Assembly (NCBI GenBank): GCA_015064195.1
Contig: SVSO01000009.1
Location: forward strand, 1-29,191
Length of the DNA stretch: 29,191 nt
Reading direction: 5' to 3'
Source: Oscillospiraceae bacterium
GTDB taxonomy: Bacteria > Bacillota_A > Clostridia > Oscillospirales > CAG-272
Part shown: positions 15,346-22,968 of the stretch, in pieces
How positions within the stretch are numbered: the first letter of the stretch is position 1
Layout of the letters: each line of letters opens with the position of its first letter
Program-made: the position numbers and the translations under genes
The notes under the pieces: model-generated
What the model saw: the letters and a program-made list of their open reading frames with translations, nothing else
What the model was told of the DNA's origin: nothing
The model's database searches: none

Positions 15346-16935
15346 TTGCATCAGGCACTTTACCGCAAATGGCGGCCGCAGAGCTTTTCGGATGTGTGCG
15401 GTCAGGATCATATCACTGCCATCCTGCGTTATGAAGTGGAAAACCACAAGACCTCCCACGCCTATCTGTTCACCGGATCCCGCGGTACGGGAAAAACCAC
15501 CTGCGCGAAGATCCTCGCCAAGGCGGTCAACTGCGAGTCTCCCGACAGAGGCAATCCCTGCGGCAAATGCGCCGCCTGCCTCTCCGCTGACCTCGGCAGC
15601 TGTATCGACATCGTGGAAATGGACGCCGCCTCCAACAACGGCGTTGACGATATCCGTCAGATCCGCGATGAGGTGGAGTATCTCCCCGCTGAGCTGAAAT
15701 TCAAGGTATACATCATCGACGAGGTGCATATGCTGTCCGCCAGTGCATTCAATGCACTGTTAAAAACGCTGGAAGAGCCGCCGCCTCACGTGATGTTCAT
15801 TCTCGCAACCACCGAGCTTCAGAAAATCCCCGCTACCATCCTCTCGCGCTGTCAGCGCTTCGACTTCCGGCGCATTGCCGGTGATGTCATCGCCGCGCGG
15901 CTGGAGCATATCGCCGAAGCGGAGGGCATCACCCTCGACCACGAGGCCGCATTCATGCTGGCGCACCTGGCGCAGGGCGGAATGCGCGACGCCATCTCCC
16001 TGCTTGAGCTTTGCTCGGGCGAAAATAAGCCGGTCACGGCGGAGGTGGTGGAGGAGATCGCAGGCACGGGCGGCCGGGATGTGACGATCAAGCTTCTGAA
16101 TGCCGTCTGCGACAAGGATTACGACACCATCTTTGCGGAGATCGGAAAGATGTTCATGTCAAGCCGCGATCTTGCGGTGTTCTGGCAGGATCTTATCGCC
16201 TTCTACCGGGATATGCTGGTGGTCAAGACGACAAAGGGCGCGAAGGATTATCTCGACCTCTCCGAAAAGCAGCTGGGCGAGCTGATGGAGATCGCCGGAC
16301 GCTTTGCGGTGGAAACGCTTATCTATCACACAAAACTGCTGGATGAAGCCCTCATCTCCATGCGGATGTCGGGCAGCTCCAAGCGGCTGACTGCGGAAAT
16401 GACCCTCGTCCGGATGTGCGACGAACGGTTCTCCGCCTCAAACGAAGCATTGGCATCCAGACTGACACTGCTGGAGGATAAGCTGAAATCCGGCGCATTC
16501 CGCGTGAGTGCTCCGGCGGCAGTATCCGCACCGCCGCAGGTCGTCATGGAGCCGGAGGAGGAAGCACCCGCCGCGCCGATTGAAAAGGAAGCACCCAAAA
16601 ATCCGGATGCTCCGGTGAAAAAAGAATACCGGCAGCTGCCGTACTGGCCGGATTTCGTTCAGAAATGCTGTGAGCGGGATCAGATGCTGGGCAGTCTGCT
16701 GCGCGGCTCATCCAAGGGCTTCACGGTGAATACCGACGAATTCCTGCATATCCGTACCAGCAATAAGATGGCGCTGACCATCATCACCAATATGTTTTCC
16801 ACCATGCTGGAGGTGCTGAACACCTTCGAGGACGGACGGCTGGATTCTTCCATGGTCAAGCTGGAATATGCCCCGGAGAAAAAAGAGGATAAATTCAAGG
16901 CACTCGACGATATTGCTCGAAATGCCGAGGAATAA
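15346..16935 (+). CDS. dnaX: DNA polymerase III subunit gamma/tau
   Basis: 529 aa with a TTG start at 15346. This start is chosen because it gives the conserved beginning (HQALYRKWRPQ, usually MYQALYRKW) and has GAAGGA 9 nt upstream; an ATG at 15298 lies inside the SRP RNA. The AAA+ clamp-loader features are intact: Walker A GSRGTGKTT (44-52), zinc cysteines C63, C72, C75 and C78, Walker B IIDEVHML, and sensor LATTE. A Pro/Ala/Glu linker near 400-435 separates the C-terminal tau-like region. The protein loads the beta clamp. It is followed by ybaB and recR in the usual order. The visible promoter is that of the SRP RNA. Confidence 0.95.
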   Translation: MHQALYRKWRPQSFSDVCGQDHITAILRYEVENHKTSHAYLFTGSRGTGKTTCAKILAKAVNCESPDRGNPCGKCAACLSADLGSCIDIVEMDAASNNGVDDIRQIRDEVEYLPAELKFKVYIIDEVHMLSASAFNALLKTLEEPPPHVMFILATTELQKIPATILSRCQRFDFRRIAGDVIAARLEHIAEAEGITLDHEAAFMLAHLAQGGMRDAISLLELCSGENKPVTAEVVEEIAGTGGRDVTIKLLNAVCDKDYDTIFAEIGKMFMSSRDLAVFWQDLIAFYRDMLVVKTTKGAKDYLDLSEKQLGELMEIAGRFAVETLIYHTKLLDEALISMRMSGSSKRLTAEMTLVRMCDERFSASNEALASRLTLLEDKLKSGAFRVSAPAAVSAPPQVVMEPEEEAPAAPIEKEAPKNPDAPVKKEYRQLPYWPDFVQKCCERDQMLGSLLRGSSKGFTVNTDEFLHIRTSNKMALTIITNMFSTMLEVLNTFEDGRLDSSMVKLEYAPEKKEDKFKALDDIARNAEE

Positions 16936-16960
16936 TAAATTTTGAAAGGAAGCAAATACC

Positions 16961-17308
16961 ATGAAAGCACGTTTACCCAAGGGAATGGGCGGCGGCCCTC
17001 AGAACATGAACGCAATGATCAAGCAGGCTCAGAAGATGCAGGCAGATATGGAAGCTCTGCAGGATGAGCTGGATGCCAGGGAATATGATGTTTCCGTCGG
17101 CGGCGGCGTTGTAAATGTAAAGATCAGCGGCAAGAAGGAAATTCTCGCCATCGATATCAAGCCCGAGATCGTTGATCCCGATGACATCGAGACGCTGTCC
17201 GATACGCTGGTTGCCGCTGTCAATGAGGCGATCAAGAAGGTTGAGGATACCAACGCCTCCGAAATGCAGAAGATCACCGGCGATATCAACGTACCGGGTC
17301 TGTTTTAA
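16961..17308 (+). CDS. ybaB: YbaB/EbfC nucleoid-associated protein
   Basis: 115 aa. The helical N-terminus (NMNAMIKQAQKMQADMEALQDEL) and the central strand set GGGVVNVKISGKKEILAIDIKPEIV are typical of the YbaB dimer, which binds DNA and is nearly always encoded between dnaX and recR. AAAGGAAG precedes the ATG. The gene lies 25 nt after dnaX and 5 nt before recR in one operon. Confidence 0.95.
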   Translation: MKARLPKGMGGGPQNMNAMIKQAQKMQADMEALQDELDAREYDVSVGGGVVNVKISGKKEILAIDIKPEIVDPDDIETLSDTLVAAVNEAIKKVEDTNASEMQKITGDINVPGLF

Positions 17309-17313
17309 GTCTC

Positions 17314-17913
17314 ATGGCGGAATATATCCTTCCGCTTGAAAAGCTTATCGAGCAGTTCCGCCGTCTGCCGGGCATCGGAAAAAAAACGGCGGTGCGGCTC
17401 GCATTCTCCGTCCTCGATTTCACGCAGGAGGAGGCGCAGGCGTTCGCCGACGCTGTCCGGGATGCAAAGGAGCAGGTGAGATACTGCAGCATCTGTCAGA
17501 ATATTTCCGACGGAGAGCTTTGCCCGGTGTGCGCTGACGAAAATCGCGACCGGTCGGTCATCTGCGTGGTGGAGGATGCCAAGGCGGTCATGTCGCTGGA
17601 AAAGGTCAAGGAATTCGGCGGCGTGTATCATGTGCTCCACGGCGCGATCTCACCCATGGCGGGAATCGGGCCGGACAAGCTGCGCATCGCCGAGCTGATG
17701 GCGCGGCTGACAGATGATACCGTGAAGGAGATCATCATCGCCACCAATCCCACGGTGGAGGGTGAGGCGACGGCCATGTACCTCACCAAGCTCATCAAGC
17801 CCCTCGGCATCAAGGTGTCCCGGCTCGCTTACGGAATTCCCGTGGGCGGCGAGCTGGAATATGCGGATGAAGTGACGCTGATGCGCGCAATTGAGGGCCG
17901 TCGGGTCATGTAG
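17314..17913 (+). CDS. recR: Recombination mediator RecR
   Basis: 199 aa, the normal length. It works with RecO and RecF to load RecA at gaps. A helix-hairpin-helix lies at 10-30 (FRRLPGIGKKTAVRLAF), the four zinc cysteines are C58, C61, C70 and C73, and the TOPRIM domain runs from about 81 to 176 (ICVVEDAKAVMSLE ... IIATNPTVEGEATA). The C-terminal Walker-like end includes GIPVGGELEYADEVTL. No clear ribosome binding site is present in the 5-nt gap after ybaB, so initiation probably depends on coupling to ybaB translation. Confidence 0.96.
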   Translation: MAEYILPLEKLIEQFRRLPGIGKKTAVRLAFSVLDFTQEEAQAFADAVRDAKEQVRYCSICQNISDGELCPVCADENRDRSVICVVEDAKAVMSLEKVKEFGGVYHVLHGAISPMAGIGPDKLRIAELMARLTDDTVKEIIIATNPTVEGEATAMYLTKLIKPLGIKVSRLAYGIPVGGELEYADEVTLMRAIEGRRVM

Positions 17914-17957
17914 CCCATGATTAATGTGAATAATTTTTGATTATTTTCCGATAACTA

Positions 17958-17986
17958 TTGACAAATGGGCGAAAATAATATATAAT
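17958..17986 (+). promoter_or_regulatory. Consensus promoter of the DUF177-rpmF unit
   Basis: TTGACA (17958-17963), 17 bp, TATAAT (17981-17986). Confidence 0.85.
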
Positions 17987-18028
17987 TAATTAGTTAGTTG
18001 ATTGTGGCTGTACATCGGAGGTGTAATC

Positions 18029-18556
18029 ATGGCGATTGAAATGCGGCCCATCTTAGTGGGCGAGACAAGCAGGATCACGCTGGATTACGATTTTTCGCTG
18101 ACAGACAGCGAGTTTCCGTTTGATACAGCAATCGACGGTGTGGTTTATGCAAAACCTGCGCATATTGACGGCGAGATCGTCAATATGGGCGGATACATCC
18201 GGCTGACGGCAAAGGTCAGTGTGGAGTATGATGCGGAATGCGCACGATGCCTGAAGTCTGTTCATCGGACGTTTGCAGTGGAGTTCGAGCGCACGGTGGT
18301 CAATCAGGGAGAGCTTGTCAATCAGGAAGACGACGACGGTGACGATTATATCGAAATCGTTGACGGAAAGCTGGCGCTGGAGGAAACGGCGGCAGAGCAG
18401 CTGATGATGGAATTTCCCACGAAGGAGCTGTGCCGGGAGGACTGCAAGGGACTTTGTCCCAAGTGCGGACGGGATCTGAATACGGGTGAATGCGGGTGCG
18501 TGAAAAAAGAAATTGATCCAAGACTCGCAATTTTGCAGAAACTACTTGAAAAATAA
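18029..18556 (+). CDS. YceD/DUF177 family protein
   Basis: 175 aa from the ATG at 18029, which follows CGGAGGTG; an in-frame start at 18002 has no site. It matches the DUF177 (YceD) family, whose genes almost always sit before rpmF and which has been linked to large-subunit rRNA accumulation. It has a CxxC (AECARCLK, near 71-78), the acidic stretch of the family, and a Cys-rich tail (CREDCKGLCPKCGRDLNTGECGC) that can bind zinc. The C-terminus DPRLAILQKLLEK is also typical. Cytoplasmic. Confidence 0.92.
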   Translation: MAIEMRPILVGETSRITLDYDFSLTDSEFPFDTAIDGVVYAKPAHIDGEIVNMGGYIRLTAKVSVEYDAECARCLKSVHRTFAVEFERTVVNQGELVNQEDDDGDDYIEIVDGKLALEETAAEQLMMEFPTKELCREDCKGLCPKCGRDLNTGECGCVKKEIDPRLAILQKLLEK

Positions 18557-18574
18557 TAATATTTGGTGTATAAT
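18546..18574 (+). promoter_or_regulatory. Second promoter for rpmF
   Basis: TTGAAA (18546-18551), 17 bp, TATAAT (18569-18574). It overlaps the end of the DUF177 gene and would allow extra rpmF transcription. Confidence 0.65.
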
Positions 18575-18611
18575 ATAATATAGTGTTATACCAATAAGGA
18601 GGTGTCGTGAA

Positions 18612-18794
18612 ATGGCAGTACCGAAGAAGAAAGTCTCCAGTGCGAGACGTGACAAGAGACGTTCCAACGTATGGAAGCTCGATATGCCGGGTATGGTTAA
18701 GTGCCCGAAGTGCGGTGAGTACAACCTCGCTCACAGAGTGTGCAGAGCTTGCGGTTCCTACAACGGAAAGCAGGTTATCAGCAAGGAAGCGTAA
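18612..18794 (+). CDS. rpmF: 50S ribosomal protein L32
   Basis: 60 aa. [18 protein letters not shown] is the standard L32 start, and the zinc-binding form is shown by CPKC (31-34) and CRAC (44-47). AAGGAGG lies upstream with a rather long spacer. It follows DUF177 as usual, but the fatty-acid genes (plsX, fapR, acpP) that often come next in Firmicutes are absent; a terminator and a sugar-degradation operon follow instead. It is strongly basic at the N-terminus for rRNA contact. Confidence 0.97.
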   Translation: MAVPKKKVSSARRDKRRSNVWKLDMPGMVKCPKCGEYNLAHRVCRACGSYNGKQVISKEA

Positions 18795-18815
18795 ATCCGT
18801 ACATCCGGATGACAG

Positions 18816-18839
18816 GGGATGCCAATGGCATCCCTTTTT
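18816..18839 (+). terminator. Terminator of rpmF
   Basis: GGGATGCC (18816-18823), AAT loop, GGCATCCC (18827-18834), then TTTTT. Confidence 0.92.
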
Positions 18840-18860
18840 CCATTTGTTTTGCCGGAAGTC

Positions 18861-18889
18861 TTGCCAAATCCGGAATCCTGTGGTATAAT
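18861..18889 (+). promoter_or_regulatory. Promoter of the intracellular glycan operon
   Basis: TTGCCA (18861-18866), 17 bp, TATAAT (18884-18889), 32 bp before the first start codon. No inverted repeat is obvious around it. Confidence 0.8.
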
Positions 18890-18920
18890 AGAAGAAAAAC
18901 CAACCAAAGGAGTCTGCAAA

Positions 18921-19904
18921 GTGAGAAGGATCATCATCAACTGCTTCGGAGATTCTGTGACGGAGGGCATGGCGCTTGACGGCCACCATACGGCGGAATA
19001 CGGCAAAAAGCCGTTCCCGGCACAGCTTTATACCATCCTGAAGGATGAGGGTTATGATATCGAGGTCGTCAACTGCGGCCATGGCGGTGAGGATATAAGT
19101 GCAGTTGCGGCACGTTCGGGAGGCGTTGGCTGCTATGTGGCAGAGGAGCTGACCGTTCCGGCCGGACAATGGGTCAGCCTCGGCAAACGCCGCCGCGAGA
19201 ACGGCAGAAACTACGATACCGCGCTCCGGCTGTACGAAGCCGACGATGCAGGGGAAGATTACTGCGTGTATTTCACGCAGATGTCCCATGATACCAATCC
19301 GGTGTACATCGATGGCATTCCCTATGATATGAAGGTGGACGATGAGACCAACCATATCCGCAGACAGGACGGGCAGGCCGGCGTAATTCCGCAGGGCGCG
19401 GAGGTGTTCACCGCCAACGACCGCAATGCGGATGTGAATATCTTCTACGCCGGCATCAACGACGGAAAATCCCTCACGCTCAGACGGTTCATCGACCGGA
19501 TGAAAGACTGTGCCGCTGTCAACGGCGGAAAATACATTGTGCTCGGTGCAACACACGCGCTCTGGAACAACTGGAGCGATACTGCGGGCGAGGATGCTTA
19601 TCGGCACTATCGCAGAGCTTGCTATGAGGCGTTCGGCGTGCATTTTATCGATCTGTACGACGAATTCGCACGGCATGGTCTGGATATGGCACTGGAAAAG
19701 GGCTTTTTCGCCGATCTTTCCGAACAGCGCATCGGCCAGATGCGGGAGCTGCTCCTGCAGCACATAATCCCGGCGGAATTTTCCTATAACAAGGAAAAGC
19801 AGGGCGATGTGCATCTCTCGGAGGAGGGATATTATGTCATCGCACGGCTGCTGACAGAGCGGATGAAACGGCTGGGCTATCTGGAAAGGAGAGCAGATTC
19901 ATGA
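18921..19904 (+). CDS. SGNH/GDSL-family hydrolase (probable carbohydrate esterase)
   Basis: 327 aa from a GTG at 18921, chosen because AAGGAG lies 8 nt upstream; an open frame from 18819 would run through the terminator and promoter. Block I is FGDSVTEG (nucleophile S12), a GxND-like block is AGINDGK, and block V is GDVHLSEEGY with the catalytic Asp/His near 296/298. These are the marks of SGNH esterases, which remove acetyl or other acyl groups. Between blocks I and III is a long insertion (about residues 60-170) that may form an extra beta domain. No signal peptide. It is the first gene of a four-gene operon and overlaps the next by ATGA. Confidence 0.85.
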   Translation: MRRIIINCFGDSVTEGMALDGHHTAEYGKKPFPAQLYTILKDEGYDIEVVNCGHGGEDISAVAARSGGVGCYVAEELTVPAGQWVSLGKRRRENGRNYDTALRLYEADDAGEDYCVYFTQMSHDTNPVYIDGIPYDMKVDDETNHIRRQDGQAGVIPQGAEVFTANDRNADVNIFYAGINDGKSLTLRRFIDRMKDCAAVNGGKYIVLGATHALWNNWSDTAGEDAYRHYRRACYEAFGVHFIDLYDEFARHGLDMALEKGFFADLSEQRIGQMRELLLQHIIPAEFSYNKEKQGDVHLSEEGYYVIARLLTERMKRLGYLERRADS

Positions 19905-21073
19905 TCTACTATATTTCCCCATCGGCATCCGGCGACGGCTTGTCGGCGGAATCTCCCCGCGGCGATCTCGACTTTGCCGCAAATCCGGGCGACAGCATCC
20001 TGTTCTGCCGCGGCTCAACATGGCGCGGCGATGTGAAATGCTTCCCGGGCGTGAGATACGGTGCATACGGCGAGGGTGAAAACCCCATTATCTGCGGTTC
20101 GGTCGATCTTTCCGCGCCGTCACTGTGGGAGGAAATCGAGCCGAATATCTGGCGCTGCACGAAAAAGCCCGACACCGATGCCGGCAACTTTATTTTTAGT
20201 GAAGGCGATGCGCGTGTCGGTGCGACGCTTCGCTGGTCGAAGGAGGCACTTGCGGCGCAGGGCGATTTCTATGACGGCTCCGTTGCAGCATCGCGCAGGG
20301 AAGCGGCTCCGGCAATGACGGACGAGCTTCTTCTGTGGTCAGCGAAAAATCCGGGCGAATTCTATTCGCATATCGAATGCTGTGTGCGCGGCCCGCGGCG
20401 TCTGCTTTCGCTGCGCAGCGGGATGACGGTGGAAAATCTCACCTTCTCCGGAAGCGGTGTGCACGCGGTACAGGGCGCGGGCAAAAATATCACCGTCCGG
20501 AACTGCCGCTTTGAGTTCATCGGCGGCTGTACTTGGAGCGTGGAGCTTCGCATCCGGTTCGGCAACTGCGTCGAATTCTGGAATGTCGCGGAGGACGTAA
20601 CGGTGGAAAACTGCGAATTCTATCAGGTCTACGATTCCTGCGTGACCCATCAGGGCAGTGCGGAATGCGAGCCAGCACGCCGCTTTGTGTGCCGGAACAA
20701 TGTGTTCGATTCTTACGGTATGGCGGCGTTTGAATACCGCGACCGCGTGCCGGTGGATTCCGCATTCACGGGAAATATCTGCAAAAATGCAGGCGTGGGA
20801 TTTGCCATGTTCGGTGAGGAACTGCCGCGCCGTTCGGAGATCTGGCCGCAGCCTATGGGACATCATCTCTTCTTCTGGCGAATGACGGAACCCACTGAGG
20901 GCGGATCGGTGACGATTGCGGACAATGTTTTTGCGGATGCGCCGAACGGTGCTGCAGTGTATTCCATCATCGCGCCGGAAGCGGAGGCACAGCTTCACTT
21001 TTCGGGCAACCGCATGGAGGGCAATATGCTTCTCACGTCGCATTTCACCGGAGACTGTCGGATGCCCGACTGA
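19901..21073 (+). CDS. Right-handed parallel beta-helix protein (pectate-lyase-like fold)
   Basis: 390 aa. The N-terminus IYYISPSASGDGLSAESP matches the leading strand and loop of many polysaccharide lyases and glycosidases with parallel beta-helices. Repeated coils follow, each with N-x-T/C-F-like turns: MTVENLTFSGSG, ITVRNCRFEFIGG, VTVENCEFYQVYDS, FVCRNNVFDSYG and VTIADNVFADAP. The catalytic type (lyase, hydrolase or epimerase) cannot be read from the sequence. No secretion signal is present, so the substrate should be a short oligosaccharide imported into the cell. It overlaps the SGNH gene by 4 nt, showing coupling. Confidence 0.75.
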   Translation: MIYYISPSASGDGLSAESPRGDLDFAANPGDSILFCRGSTWRGDVKCFPGVRYGAYGEGENPIICGSVDLSAPSLWEEIEPNIWRCTKKPDTDAGNFIFSEGDARVGATLRWSKEALAAQGDFYDGSVAASRREAAPAMTDELLLWSAKNPGEFYSHIECCVRGPRRLLSLRSGMTVENLTFSGSGVHAVQGAGKNITVRNCRFEFIGGCTWSVELRIRFGNCVEFWNVAEDVTVENCEFYQVYDSCVTHQGSAECEPARRFVCRNNVFDSYGMAAFEYRDRVPVDSAFTGNICKNAGVGFAMFGEELPRRSEIWPQPMGHHLFFWRMTEPTEGGSVTIADNVFADAPNGAAVYSIIAPEAEAQLHFSGNRMEGNMLLTSHFTGDCRMPD

Positions 21074-21105
21074 ATTCTGTATCAAAACCAAGGAGGAAAC
21101 ATCAC

Positions 21106-22041
21106 ATGAGCAATCTGCTGAACGGCAAGCCGTGGCTCGATACCGACGGCAATGTGATCCATGCTCACGGCGGACATATGCTGTATCATGAGGGCTGGTA
21201 CTACTGGTACGGCGAAAACCGTCTCGATAACAACTATGTAGCCTGCTATCGGTCGAAGGATCTGAAAACCTTTGAATTCCGCGAAAATATCATTACCACC
21301 GAAACGCCTACTGCGCCTTACCGTGTTCTGGCCGATCTTACGCTGGCAAGAAAAGCGGAGGACGGCAGTATCCGCAAGGTCAATCTGGAACGCCCCAAGG
21401 TGCTTTACTGCGCATATACGAAGAAATTCGTGCTGTGGGCGCACTATGAAAACGGCGAGAATTACAACGATGCCCGCTGTGCTGTCGCTACCAGCGATTA
21501 TCCCGATCACGGCTTCACCTATCACGGCAGCTTCAATCCCTTCGGCAGTATGGCACGGGACTGCACGCTGTTTCTTGACGATGACGGCCGGGCGTATTTC
21601 ATCGCCGCATCGAGAAATAACGCCGATCTGCACATCTGGCGGCTGTCGAAGGACTTTATGAACACCGACAAGCTGGTGAATGTGCTGTGGCAGGGCGAAT
21701 ACCGGGAAGCACCGGCGCTGTTCAAAAAAGACGGCAGATATTATATGCTCTCCTCATGGTGCACCGGCTGGAATCCCAATCAGGGCAAATGGTCGTCGGC
21801 ACAGACAATTGACGGCGAGTGGGAGATCCTGCGCGAGTTCGGCGATGCGCTGACCTTCCGCTCTCAGCCCGCATTTGTACTGCCCGTGGTGCGTGACGGC
21901 AAGGAAAAATTCCTCTATGTGGGCGATCGCTGGGAGGGCAATGTACCGAAGTATTTCGACTCGACTTACATCGTGCTTGAGATCAAATGGAACGAAAATA
22001 ACGAGCCTTACATCGAATATTCCGATGAGGCCGCATTTTAG
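21106..22041 (+). CDS. GH43-family glycoside hydrolase, exo-beta-1,3-galactanase-like
   Basis: 311 aa five-bladed propeller enzyme. The start (DTDGNVIHAHGGHMLYHEGWYYWYGENR) and the segment LERPKVLYCAYTKKFVLWAHYENG around 94-117 recall the GH43 exo-beta-1,3-galactanase group (subfamily 24/34 type). SRDCTLFLDDDG supplies the likely transition-state Asp (D152), and REAPALFKKDGRYYML the expected general acid E201. The subfamily assignment is from memory of these motifs and not checked. There is no signal peptide and no carbohydrate-binding module, so it probably works in the cytoplasm on short oligosaccharides. AAGGAGG precedes the ATG. It sits 32 nt after the beta-helix gene. Confidence 0.82.
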   Translation: MSNLLNGKPWLDTDGNVIHAHGGHMLYHEGWYYWYGENRLDNNYVACYRSKDLKTFEFRENIITTETPTAPYRVLADLTLARKAEDGSIRKVNLERPKVLYCAYTKKFVLWAHYENGENYNDARCAVATSDYPDHGFTYHGSFNPFGSMARDCTLFLDDDGRAYFIAASRNNADLHIWRLSKDFMNTDKLVNVLWQGEYREAPALFKKDGRYYMLSSWCTGWNPNQGKWSSAQTIDGEWEILREFGDALTFRSQPAFVLPVVRDGKEKFLYVGDRWEGNVPKYFDSTYIVLEIKWNENNEPYIEYSDEAAF

Positions 22042-22053
22042 GAGGAAAAGAGA

Positions 22054-22854
22054 ATGAGTGAATTCAACAAAACATCCCTGACCGCGCTGTGTGCAGACAT
22101 CTGCAGCTGCATGAATGTGGAGCCGCCCAAGGAAGCGGAGCCGTCTCTCGGCAAGCTGAAGGAGCTTTGCGGCGGTAAGGTGTGCGACCGTATCGTCATG
22201 TACAATCCCGACGCGCAGGCACAGTGGCTGGTGGAAAAATATCCGGAGATCTTCCGCCCGGTGACAGAGCGTGCATCGCTCGCCTATCCCATGGCAGCGG
22301 TCATGCCGTCGGTCACGCCGGTCTGCTTTGCCACCATGTACACGGGCGCATATCCGGAAAAGCACGGCATTCAGAAGTATGAAAAGCCGGTGCTGAAGAT
22401 CGACACCATTTTCGACGCCATGATCCGCGCCGGCAAAAAGTGCGCCATTGTGGCAATGGAACGCTGCTCCATCGCAGAGATCTTCCTTGAGCGCGAGGAA
22501 GTGGATTATTACATCCTGCCCTCCGCCAAGGACTGCAACGAAAAGGTTGTGCTGAAAGGTCTTGAGCTGATCCGTGAAGACAAATACGATTTCCTCGTGA
22601 TCTATAACGGCGCGTACGACTCCATGATGCACGCCACCTATCCGGAAGCACCGGAGGCGATGGAATGGCTGGTGCATCACGCCGGCGCGTATGCGCGTAT
22701 TTACGATACAGTGAAGGAAGCGTACAAGGGTCACACCACGCTGGTGGGATATGCCACCGACCACGGTGTACATACCAATGAGGCAGGCCGCGGCACTCAC
22801 GGCGCCAACATCCCCGAGGATATCAACATCACGCATTTTTACGATGTTATCTGA
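22054..22854 (+). CDS. Small alkaline-phosphatase-superfamily hydrolase (phosphodiesterase/NPP-like)
   Basis: 266 aa, shorter than most of the superfamily. The nucleophile region MPSVTPVCFATMYTGAYPEKHGI contains the likely T88. The two-metal site appears complete: D53 is a candidate N-terminal ligand, DSMMH gives D189/H193, ATDHGVH gives D236/H237, and GTHG gives H249. This fits nucleotide pyrophosphatase/phosphodiesterase-type enzymes, possibly acting on a phosphorylated or nucleotide-linked sugar; a sulfatase role is less likely because the Cys/Ser-x-Pro-x-Arg motif is missing. No signal peptide. It is the last gene of the operon, 12 nt after the GH43 gene, with AGGAGG upstream. No strong terminator follows. 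Confidence 0.8.
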   Translation: MSEFNKTSLTALCADICSCMNVEPPKEAEPSLGKLKELCGGKVCDRIVMYNPDAQAQWLVEKYPEIFRPVTERASLAYPMAAVMPSVTPVCFATMYTGAYPEKHGIQKYEKPVLKIDTIFDAMIRAGKKCAIVAMERCSIAEIFLEREEVDYYILPSAKDCNEKVVLKGLELIREDKYDFLVIYNGAYDSMMHATYPEAPEAMEWLVHHAGAYARIYDTVKEAYKGHTTLVGYATDHGVHTNEAGRGTHGANIPEDINITHFYDVI

Positions 22855-22903
22855 TCGTCCTGCGAAAAATCCTGCAAATTTTCGGAATGTCTTGTAAAAA
22901 TCA

Positions 22904-22932
22904 TTGACAAATCGCCTGAAATACGATAAAAT
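22904..22932 (+). promoter_or_regulatory. Promoter of the membrane protein/GNAT/rqcH unit
   Basis: TTGACA (22904-22909), 17 bp, TAAAAT (22927-22932). Confidence 0.8.
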
Positions 22933-22946
22933 GGTAATAGTACCAT
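22931..22946. promoter_or_regulatory. Inverted repeat over the start site (candidate operator)
   Basis: ATGGTA, ATAG, TACCAT forms a perfect 6-4-6 inverted repeat that overlaps the -10 box and the likely transcription start. It suggests a dimeric repressor; no regulator gene lies beside it. Confidence 0.5.
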
Positions 22947-22968
22947 AGAATCATATGAGGTGTTTGCC

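Noticed and set aside
16617..16630. A-rich heptamers in dnaX (also near 16880) as a programmed frameshift site for a short gamma form
   Set aside because: The runs are in the wrong phase for the classical A-AAA-AAG slip, and the -1 frame stays open for over 100 nt with no clear downstream stem.
17921..17950. AATAAT/ATTATT hairpin after recR as a terminator
   Set aside because: The stem is only A-T pairs and weak; the operon's real 3' end is not evident from sequence.
18318..19814. A 498-codon open frame on the minus strand
   Set aside because: It runs antisense through DUF177, rpmF, a terminator, a promoter and the SGNH gene, all well supported on the plus strand.
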